NCBI GenBank assembly: GCA_040285825.1 | Contig: JAUPSS010000012.1 | Coordinates: 1-64,000, forward strand | Direction: 5' to 3' | Origin: Eukaryota sp. TZLM1-RC | Taxonomy: Eukaryota; Metamonada: BaSk clade | Length of the DNA: 64,000 nt | Shown here: positions 56,275 to 64,000 of the stretch, one piece after another | How positions within the stretch are numbered: position 1 is the stretch's first letter | How the letters are laid out: every line of letters begins with the position of its first letter | Notes under the pieces: model-generated | What the model was told of the DNA's origin: nothing | Seen by the model: only the letters and a program-made list of their open reading frames with translations | The model's database searches: none | Made by a program: the position numbers and the translations under genes

Positions 56275-57800
56275 TCAGTGACCATCAGTGGAGCTTTGCC
56301 AGCCAGCACCACCAATATCACTACTACCATAAATAACACCAAAATCCACAATTCTACCTTGTCCTATTTCATTCTTTGCAATTAAACCACTCCCATTAGA
56401 CACACTTGCCAACAAGGTTCCTTGACAAGTTGGGCATCTTTACGAGCATAAGGAACAGCAAAAGAGTTGACATTTGTGCATATTGGGTCATTTGACTTTT
56501 TTTAACAATGTTTTGTTGTGATCCAAGACCAGTCCAAATATCCCCACTAAAGCAACAGTAAATAAACCCTTGGATGCTTAGTGATGGAAGGAAGTTGAAC
56601 AAAATTACACCTTTACCAGCTTCTAACAGCTGGTTTAGGTTTTGATTTGCACATTTGACATCGCTGGGGTACAAAATCCAACATCAAGGGGTAAAAGTTT
56701 ATTGCAATTGTTGATGGTGCTACTACTTGAATTAATAACAACTTTTGAATCCTCCCAATATTCACTTAAACCTTAATTAATCTTGATGGTAAGGTCGTTT
56801 ATCGCACCTGAGTAAACCCAAATAAATGCTTTGATTATCAATTCCCTTCCTAACAAATTTTTGGAAATTTCTCCAATTTTGTCCCTTGAACAATTCTTTT
56901 TATTACATCCCCCTACCATTCTTCTGTTCTTTAATTTAAAGAGTTGGCTAAAGCAACATTTAATAGTAAATTAATTGGAATAGTTGGTAATTCTGGAACT
57001 AATTCAAATGAATAATTATCAATAACCTTGCTTAATAACAAAGAATTAGAATGTTGATTGTAAAATAAACAACATTAATAAATTCTTGATTGGACAACCT
57101 ACCAACCAGGTTAAATAGCCAAACAAAATCTGAAACATTGATTGGTTTTGAAATATTAACAGAATTGATTTGGAATTAATTCATCTATTTCATCTTTTGA
57201 AGGGACACAATCTTGACTAATTTGGGCAGCAAAGACAAGTTCTTGAGCTCTTTTTGAAAAATTCAACTTGTTGACATCAACCAATTCCTTATCAAGTAAT
57301 TTTCTTAATAAAAATGGCTCAAAACCAATAGTTTCAGATTCTAAATTATCAAGTAATGGTAATAAAGTAGTTTAAAACTCATCAACTACACTATGCATCT
57401 TTTGAATCTGTTCTTGAGCTCTTCCCTTGACATCTCCATCAAAAAAAGTGAGGAACAACAGCTTGATGGTGGAGTAAGTTGCCTTGAAGCAAGCCACGTG
57501 AATCACACAGAGCAACCTTACACTTGGTACAATAATGCTCGATTTCCTTACCATTATAGTGAGAGCATTTTGGAAGAGAGACAGTGGATTTTGCGGTGAG
57601 GGGGACGACGGTGTGGGATCGAAGGGTCTTGGATCTATGGATGAAAGAATAACATTCCTCTAGGAACTTTCAGCGTTCTAAAAGGAACGTTCACAATCAG
57701 CAAAAAACAGGGTAGTATGAGCTTGTTCGCATTCAAAACAAGATTCGGAGAGATGAGAGTTTTGGGAGGAAGCTTGGAAAAAATCCTGTAGAGGCATGTT
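56275..57800 (-). pseudogene. Decayed TRIM-like (tandem B-box + coiled coil) gene
   Basis: Reading the minus strand from an ATG near 57799: MPLQDFFQASSQNS, then Cys pairs (CFECEQAHTTLFFADC). A recognisable B-box follows (CSHYNGKEIEHYCTKCKVALC with later His residues, ~57480-57560), then a coiled-coil-like stretch (FDGDVKGRAQEQIQKMHSVV; KLLDKELVDVNKLNFSKRAQ). A C-terminal part ends near 56275 with DIGGAGWQSSTDGH. Several stops and shifts interrupt it. No RING finger is seen. It looks like a recently inactivated B-box protein. A fragment of its C-terminal region recurs at 63.36-63.44 kb. Confidence 0.55.
56655..56736. repeat. Dispersed repeat copy 1 (~80 bp)
   Basis: tgacatcgctggggtacaaa and the following ~60 bp (aacatcaaggggtaaaa, attgcaattgttgatg, tgctactact) are shared with 63367-63441, with a few mismatches. 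It lies inside the B-box pseudogene. Confidence 0.85.
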
Positions 57801-58508
57801 GATACGAGTAATCACCCAAATACAGTCTACAAGATGTTAGGTGTTGTATTTGGGCCTGGCTTGTATTTGAACAATCTCAGTTGTAATTCCTCCTTTTGTA
57901 CAAGACGAGTTACTAACTGTGAATTGGCGAAATCAATAAATGTGTGGTTCAAACACAACACTAATGAAACAAACTTATGTGAATTCTTTACGATTTTTTC
58001 ATCTATGGTTAACTTCAATTGATATCAACATGCAGGTATACATGCAAAGTATTCACTTAACCTCAAATATCAACCAAAATAAAAATAATTTTCGAAAAAG
58101 GGTTCGGTAATCATTTCAGCCAGTTCAATTTTCTATTTTTAAGAATTACTTTCAGCAGAGCTCTATTTATCTTTTTAGACTCATCATCAATCGACTGAAT
58201 AATCCATTTTTTGAATTAATTCAACTGATTCTTTGCTGAGATTTTATCTATCTGTATTTATCCAAATTTAATTGAATTTTACTTGTTAAGCCAAATGATA
58301 TTTCACAAATCCATAATTTGTGAAAATAATAATAATTTAATTAATTTTTAATCGGTGAACAATAACCGTTCAGGTGCAACTAGAGAATTGTTTTCAATCT
58401 AAACCATTATGCGAGCTTTCATTATTATTTTTAGTAATCATTATACTAACTTTACGAATGTTATTACTTACCTTTATCAAAACTATGTCCACTTTTATTT
58501 GAGTTACA
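57801..58508. other. Spacer of ~700 bp
   Basis: Strongly AT-rich sequence before the 604-codon gene, with only short frames. No feature is recognised. Confidence 0.5.
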
Positions 58509-60323
58509 ATGGAAACCGATCTGGCTCACCTCAAACGAATAACTCTGTACCACAAAGCCCCTACCAGAATTGTTGGGGATATTATCAATAACGAGAGCAT
58601 AAGGAGATCTTATGCTACATTGAGAGATTTCTTAAAAGATAACAAGATTCAATACCAAGAAAGTGAACTACTGGAACTTCAATCATGTATCAGTCGAGCC
58701 ATCATGCATTATGTTGAAGCTGTTGCAGTTATGCAGTGGAGATACTGTCAGCTGAATGATTATTGGGGCCCTCATACAAAGTCCTTAATGGAAGATTCAC
58801 TAGCGAGAATATTGTTTGACATACCAACCGAACGTCCTCTCTATGATGATGAAAAGGCCATCTTACACGATAAACTCATAGATGAATGCGAACGGATAGA
58901 GGTACGAGGAGCCAGTCTCATATATCATAAGCGTCATGCTTTACAGAAGATGTTGTTGGAAGGAGTCGATGTCTTGTTTCTTGGTGAACCTCGTTCCATC
59001 CTAGATTGTGACTTCTTTGACGACGTGCTTAGGTTTCTGGGCTCCTCAATGTGTGTAGTAGGCTCAGCGACTCCAGATTTTCCTGGCTTTGACATCATTG
59101 TTGCTGGAATTGGAGAGCGTTACAGAATTGGAATTTGGAATGTAGTTCACATGGTACAAGAGTTCAAAAGGACCCCTTGTGCCACCCTCAATCTCTGTAC
59201 GTTTTCTACAGACAAACTTACTATTGTTCGGTCAGAAGTGCTCGAACGAGATTTCTACACAAGATGGAGACCACTGATCGAACATTCGTTGATCGCTCAA
59301 AGTCTCCAGCAGGAGGAATGGTTATCAGACATCATCCATTCACTTGCTCATGGAATTCTTTCAGTACTGAGTGATCGTTTTGACGGTAGTGTTGATTCTA
59401 TCTGTAGCTACTGGGTAGACATCATGTGTAGAGTTCACCTTCACCATGCATTGTCCAAAAGAACCCTTGTTGAAGGGCATGGACCTCTTGATTCTGAACT
59501 CTGGGTCATGGGTTTGGCTCTAGCAGACTTTTATGACCTACCAGTACTGAAAGCCTGTCTCAATTTAACAGCTGACGTTCTATCAGATGACGGAGTGAGT
59601 GGAGGAGGGCCTATCAGAAACTTGATCGACCTTGCTACATCGGACCCTACAACCTCTTTTGACTGTGGGGTAGGTCTGCTATCCTATATACGAGACATCT
59701 TCTCTTTGCAACATCCTGCATCGAGGTACACCTCTCTCTTATACTGCTCCCTCATTTTACGCAGTTTAAGAAATGGCCAAATTGATTGGACAGAACTGTG
59801 TCAAAACATACAAGTTGATGCCACCTACCTCTCTACATTTTCGTTTCCCTTCACGTATGACAGACCTGAATCATTAATGGAACGTATCCTCAATACAATT
59901 CTGATAGCTTTGAAACGATTTGAGGAAATACTCAGTAGTTTAACATATTATATTGAAGGACCCAAGAACTATTTAGAAGCCTTGGTAGCTATTCCTCACT
60001 ATTTTGAAATTCACAACGTAGAGTATAACTCAGAAAGGACTTATCGAGCTCTATTCTCTCTACCCAAAGCTGATGGTCAGCATATGAAGTGTTTGCAAGA
60101 ATTCATTCTTATTGAGGAAGATCTTGTTGAGGGATTGAAGCATGTCCTTCTTGATTTGCCACATACTCTACCACACCATGACCTAATTGATTGGTTGTCA
60201 GTTCAGAGTCCTGTGGGAGAGTTCACCTCCTTATCCGGAGTATATGACTCAAAGGGCGTTATCTCATGGTTGGAAAGTCTTTCTAATTTGGTATTGGGCC
60301 AAGGACCAAAAATGACGGATTAA
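58509..60323 (+). CDS. Unrecognised 604-aa soluble protein
   Basis: An intact frame from ATG 58509 with normal amino-acid composition and less AT-biased codons than its spacers, so it is a real gene. It is helix-rich and has no signal peptide or convincing membrane segment. Features include a Leu-rich N-terminal third, LLEGVDVLFLGEPRSILDCD (~150-170) followed by CVVGSATPDFPGFDIIVAGI (~180-200), which look like alternating strands and loops, and helical repeats in the last 300 residues. It has an acidic start and ends GPKMTD. I do not recognise a family. Size and style resemble the 643-aa protein at 19-21 kb, but no shared motif was found. Confidence 0.7.
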   Translation: METDLAHLKRITLYHKAPTRIVGDIINNESIRRSYATLRDFLKDNKIQYQESELLELQSCISRAIMHYVEAVAVMQWRYCQLNDYWGPHTKSLMEDSLARILFDIPTERPLYDDEKAILHDKLIDECERIEVRGASLIYHKRHALQKMLLEGVDVLFLGEPRSILDCDFFDDVLRFLGSSMCVVGSATPDFPGFDIIVAGIGERYRIGIWNVVHMVQEFKRTPCATLNLCTFSTDKLTIVRSEVLERDFYTRWRPLIEHSLIAQSLQQEEWLSDIIHSLAHGILSVLSDRFDGSVDSICSYWVDIMCRVHLHHALSKRTLVEGHGPLDSELWVMGLALADFYDLPVLKACLNLTADVLSDDGVSGGGPIRNLIDLATSDPTTSFDCGVGLLSYIRDIFSLQHPASRYTSLLYCSLILRSLRNGQIDWTELCQNIQVDATYLSTFSFPFTYDRPESLMERILNTILIALKRFEEILSSLTYYIEGPKNYLEALVAIPHYFEIHNVEYNSERTYRALFSLPKADGQHMKCLQEFILIEEDLVEGLKHVLLDLPHTLPHHDLIDWLSVQSPVGEFTSLSGVYDSKGVISWLESLSNLVLGQGPKMTD

Positions 60324-60559
60324 TTTTTGATTAATTTTTCGATTTTTAATTCGATTATCTGTATTAAAATAAAGGTTAATAATTTTGGTAGAATTTTGGG
60401 AGCAATGAAATTTGGTTTTTTGAAGAACAATTTCAAGTAGAAACCTGAATGGAACTAACAGTGGAAGACAAACGTTTTCATTTAACTCTTTTATTTTTAA
60501 ATTACAAATTTATTTTTTCGAATGAAATTTTCAAAAGCCCCCCAGTTTTCATTCCTTTT

Positions 60560-60720
60560 TTCAACTATAATTTTATTCCAGAAATTATAACCAAAGCACT
60601 TTTACAATCAGCAAGAGAGATTTGATGATATTGATGCGTGTATTGAGGATATTGAGTTCTAGTTTTTTGTTTAGTTGTTTTGTTTGCGTCTGAAAATAAA
60701 TTTTAGTAAAACTTAATTTA
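60560..60720 (+). mobile_element. Tiny 3' fragment of a family B-like non-LTR element
   Basis: The end of the coding region is recognisable: ttgatgcgtgtattgaggat then attgagttctag reads DACIEDIEF-stop, matching LEDIEF-stop at 45.79 kb. aaccaaagcacttttacaat corresponds to the ISKALL region upstream. The rest is degraded. Confidence 0.6.
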
Positions 60721-60953
60721 TAATTTTTCATTACTTCTGTTTAATCGCCAATTTCTTTGATTTCATTGAATGGAGGTAGAATTAACAAAAGTGTTTCATC
60801 GTTGAGAAAGAAGAGAAAGGACTTAAAAAGACATTACAATGATATTTTAAAGAGTTTGTCGAAAAAAAAGAAAAAAAAGAAAAAGAAAAGGTTTAAGTTG
60901 TACACTTGATTGTTGTTGCGACATTTTTTAAAAGCAGGAATTGAATCATATGT

Positions 60954-60979
60954 TCCTAACCCTAACCCTAACCCTAACC
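60954..60979. repeat. Interstitial telomere-type repeat, ~4 x CCCTAA
   Basis: About four consecutive CCCTAA units (TTAGGG on the other strand) in otherwise unique AT-rich DNA between the 604-aa gene and FEN1. Confidence 0.92.
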
Positions 60980-61569
60980 TATGTAATTCAGAGTATGTTG
61001 ATTATTGTGCAGTGTGGTGTGCCATGAATAATCTAATCTAAACTTTAATTAAAGTTAATAAAAACAATCCACTGAGCATACAACCAATAATACAATTGTT
61101 TTTTTCTCCTCTTATTTTCTTTTCCAGATGAAGATGAATTTGGTTTTCAGAGTGCCCACATTTGCAAACAGAAGAGTAAAATTATTTCAGTCAAGAAAGT
61201 GGTAGAGAATTTGAGTTGAAGCTTTGGAGGAAGAGAAATTTTAATATATTTTTGATATTTCATGCTATTCCCCATTATATCAACTCTATTTCAAATAATA
61301 AAACTCAATTGATCAATACACAAAATAAGTTGAATTGGTATAGATTAGACATTAAAATTGAACATTTTTAAATTTTGGTGTATTCCTGGAATAACCTACT
61401 CTTATTCTATCGGCAATTAATTATTTCAATTTTGACAGTTAACCTATACCAGCCAAAAAAACAAAGGAAAGGAAAAACAAATAGTTTAATTCAGACAAAA
61501 AAAATTTCACATGAAAAACTACTTAGAAATACACACTTAAATTACAATCATTGAATCAATCAATCAAAA
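60980..61569. other. Spacer, 3' side of FEN1
   Basis: AT-rich sequence with no gene. The last ~100 bp probably hold the FEN1 3' UTR. Confidence 0.5.
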
Positions 61570-62703
61570 TCACTTTTTTGATTTCTTCTTCTTTGGAGTT
61601 GCCTTGGGACTAGTCGGGTTACTACTGCTCTTTCTGACCCTGGTAACTGGTCCAAAGAAAGCCTCCAACCTACCCTGTGAGCTTGACCCTCTGGCCTTCT
61701 TTAACCTATCAATAACCTTCTTAACTCTATCTTCCTGAAAACCCTTCTCCTCGACTAACCACTTAAGCATTCCTTCTTCATCTGGACCTTTCCATTTGAT
61801 CAAAGGTTTGGCTTCCTCAGCAGAAAGTACATCTGGATTTATAAATAATTCCTTTGCTCCCTCCCAATTGAAATCATCAGGAATTTCATATCTTTTGGAA
61901 TCTAACCCCTTTAAATGCTCAATAATTCCAGCCAAAGAACCATGCTCTTTCATTAAAGTCAAGGCACGGACCCTGCCTATATTTTTGATTGAAGTCGTAT
62001 AATCACACCCTAATAGAATACAAAGATCGATGAACTGGTCCATAGAGAAGTCTAAATCATGTAGCAAATCATCTAAATGAAACTCTCTTACGGGGATTTT
62101 CTTCTGATCTGCCTGGGGGAGAAATCTCAACAAAATAGGGGTTCCAAACGTTAGGGCATCCATATCTTCAGTAGCAGTGGCCCAAACTAACCCTTGTTTG
62201 GCAAGAGCAGCACATTCAGCTTCGGCTTCTGAAGGAGCAGTTATATGAGGAACCCCCATTAGGGTCAAAAGTTGCTTGACTTCTTCTGAATGCTGACGTG
62301 TAACTCTAACAGTTCTTCGTTCATATTTTTCAACGTCTTCAGTAGTACCAACTTCTTTAGCTTCTTCCTTCTTGGAAGTAGCGTCTTCGCGAGCCTCACG
62401 ACGACGAGAGAGTTCAGTGGATTTGAGCTCAGGAGGAGCTCCATCAAATACAAACAAGGGTTTCATTCCCAATTCTAAGAGTCTAGTTGTTCGGGAAAGG
62501 AAACCTTGAATATGGGAAGTATCTTCCCCAACAGCATTAGTGAGAACGCCTTGACCAGCTGTTCTAATGGCCACGAGGAATTGATAAAGATAGGTGCTTG
62601 CATCGATTGCTATTTTACGTCCAAAATATGATTTGACATCTTGTTCACGAACTGATCCAGGGGCATTGTCGTCAATAACCTTTGTGAGTCCTTGAATTCC
62701 CAT
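61570..62703 (-). CDS. FEN1: Flap endonuclease 1
   Basis: 377 residues from ATG 62703, full length (human 380). The N-domain MGIQGLTKVI and D34 in AIDAS, FVFDGAPP (D87), the PSEAEAECA acidic pair, ATATEDMD and LLGCDY supply the two-metal active site. The helix-hairpin-helix (IKNIGRVRAL) follows. QGRLEAFF near residue 345 is a PCNA-binding PIP box, and the C-terminus is a Lys-rich nuclear tail. FEN1 removes 5' flaps in Okazaki-fragment maturation and long-patch repair. Single exon with no change at key residues. Confidence 0.98.
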   Translation of the reverse strand: MGIQGLTKVIDDNAPGSVREQDVKSYFGRKIAIDASTYLYQFLVAIRTAGQGVLTNAVGEDTSHIQGFLSRTTRLLELGMKPLFVFDGAPPELKSTELSRRREAREDATSKKEEAKEVGTTEDVEKYERRTVRVTRQHSEEVKQLLTLMGVPHITAPSEAEAECAALAKQGLVWATATEDMDALTFGTPILLRFLPQADQKKIPVREFHLDDLLHDLDFSMDQFIDLCILLGCDYTTSIKNIGRVRALTLMKEHGSLAGIIEHLKGLDSKRYEIPDDFNWEGAKELFINPDVLSAEEAKPLIKWKGPDEEGMLKWLVEEKGFQEDRVKKVIDRLKKARGSSSQGRLEAFFGPVTRVRKSSSNPTSPKATPKKKKSKK

Positions 62704-63366
62704 AGCTGATTGATGAAAGAAAAGGTGGAAGGGGTGGTATTATGCTTGACAACTTAAGATTCAATCATTCTTCACATCAGTGTTTGAAATTTGAACCACC
62801 AGGAACTTTGAGCCTGGGAGACATCCAATTGAGGATTCTTTACGTACATCTTCAATGTTGCTAGTGTAACAAATTCCTTCCATCACCATATCTTTATTGA
62901 ACCAATTATTTTGTTAAATATGTTGAACTATTATTCGTCAACACATATAGCCATTTGCGAGTTTCAGACTAAACAAGGGTTTATGGAGAAAGAGTTAAGA
63001 GATGGACGTGAATTTCATCTCTCTCTGCTACTTACTTACTTACCACGTTTGGGGTTTTTATCACACAAAGAAACCTTACCAGCAATATTTGTCGAGAAGG
63101 AGCGAATGCCTTCAAACGCAAACATGGTGAAAACCTCAAAATCTTGACATTTAGTGGATTCCCTTGTTTAATCAAAAATAATAATAGACTGTTCTTTCTG
63201 TAAGAACAAAATTGTACTAATTAATAAAGCAATTTGGAATAAATCAGAGTTAATTAAATCATCCGGTGTTAATTGAAAAAATGAATCAAAATTGGGCAAA
63301 AAAGTAGTCGATGGAGAGAAACAATATGTGTATCAGTCAATTCCACATAGGACCAGCTTCATATCA
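62704..63366. other. Spacer, FEN1 upstream region
   Basis: The FEN1 promoter lies at the left edge. A 78-codon frame (62911-63147) has no motif I recognise. Confidence 0.45.
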
Positions 63367-63441
63367 TGTGACATCGCTGGGGTACAAAACCACAACATCA
63401 AGGGGTAAAACTTGATTGCAATTGTTGATGATGCTACTACT
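63367..63441. repeat. Dispersed repeat copy 2 (~75 bp)
   Basis: Near-identical to 56655-56736. It lies between FEN1 and the Gag-like frame and is non-coding here. Confidence 0.85.
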
Positions 63442-63623
63442 TTGATGCCGTTAGGCAGATGAACACACGAAGGAGAGAGAGAAATCTGTTGTTTATTAAT
63501 AAAACTGATTCATAAATGAGTATCACGTCATCAGTCGAAATACAAAGAAACCTACTAATTCAATTTGAGTTCAACAACAACACTACTTTTTCCCACTTTT
63601 CTGAGGACAAATACAGAACTGGC

Positions 63624-64000
63624 TCAATAGAGGGAAGATATGGGGTTTGTTAAACTCTTTGGTGCATCGTTTGTGTGACACAAATAATTTACCTCATGTT
63701 TGATTTTAGATGGACAATCGCGGGAGATGTGTCCAGGCTTGTGGCACTTGAAGCACGATTGATTTTTTAAATCCTGAGAGCGCCAAGAGGACCTCGTTTT
63801 AGTGCCAGCCGTACGTTCCACATCATTCACTGAGGTTTTGAAACCACGAGTCCATGAAGCAACCCTAGAGCAGTCCAACAGCTCATCAGTAGTGGTTTCG
63901 ACAAGAGAGTGAAGATCTGGGAATACATCATCTCGAATTCTCGCTAGTAGAGAACGTTGAAGACCTACGGGAAGAATTCCTCTGGCAAATCGATTCAGAA
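63624..64000 (-). pseudogene. Gag-like CCHC protein of an LTR retrotransposon, partial at window end
   Basis: The minus-strand frame is open from the window edge to a stop at 63624. Reading in: LNRFARGILPVGLQRSLLAR, DDVFPDLHSLVETTTDELLD, a basic linker, then a zinc knuckle CFKCHKPGHISRDC (CX2CX4HX4C). This is the layout of the C-terminal capsid plus nucleocapsid of Ty3-type Gag. No protease or RT follows within the window after the stop, so it is either a separate Gag ORF or a truncated copy. The start lies beyond 64000. Confidence 0.65.

Overview
The window is nuclear DNA of a flagellated unicellular eukaryote. It is AT-rich, uses the standard code (TAA, TAG and TGA all end clear genes), and its host genes are compact and mostly intron-free. 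Six introns can be placed with good or fair support; four are exactly 31 nt and the other two 28 and 27 nt. Core eukaryotic genes (FEN1, PSMB3, VPS35, SWI5) sit beside flagellar ones (KAP3, an N-DRC IQ protein, a TMEM218-like protein). A short TTAGGG-type tract lies at 60.95 kb. I cannot name the species or supergroup from the sequence alone.

Layout. 1-9.8 kb: a satellite array with a ~455-bp unit, interrupted by two 5'-truncated non-LTR retrotransposons, each with a clean target-site duplication (TSD). 9.8-18.5 kb: a small unknown gene, a decayed Fanzor (eukaryotic TnpB-like nuclease) fragment, an intact MATE transporter, retroelement relics and a 4 x 221-bp tandem repeat. 18.5-26.1 kb: a compound retroelement that appears to carry a whole 643-codon asteroid/XPG-like gene between two copies of a retroelement 3' end, then a nearly full-length but frameshifted non-LTR element with an 11-bp TSD. 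26.2-37 kb: a gene-dense host block (N-DRC protein, KAP3, HEAT protein, SWI5, unknown gene, acyltransferase) interrupted by one retroelement copy. 37.9-39.3 kb: a 1.44-kb LTR element with identical 92-bp LTRs. 40-43 kb: small membrane and regulatory genes. 43.2-47.6 kb: a second mobile cluster with a broken B-family DNA polymerase exonuclease domain, two retroelement fragments and a nearly complete Fanzor gene. 47.8-62.7 kb: mostly host genes (AT-hook protein, ketopantoate reductase, PSMB3, VPS35, PrsW-like protease, TMEM218-like protein, 604-aa unknown protein, FEN1) plus a B-box pseudogene. 62.7-64 kb: a Gag-type CCHC reading frame running off the end.

How the parts relate. The flagellar genes agree with each other: KAP3 is the non-motor subunit of the anterograde IFT kinesin, the DRC9/10-like protein belongs to the axonemal nexin-dynein complex, and TMEM218 is a transition-zone protein. 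The mobile part is dominated by one non-LTR family (family C: RT plus a C-terminal zinc knuckle and a restriction-like nuclease) present in at least eight pieces. Two related families, a miniature LTR element and two Fanzor loci complete it. Several otherwise well-conserved frames break at A or T homopolymers, so single-base errors in the assembly must be separated from true decay.
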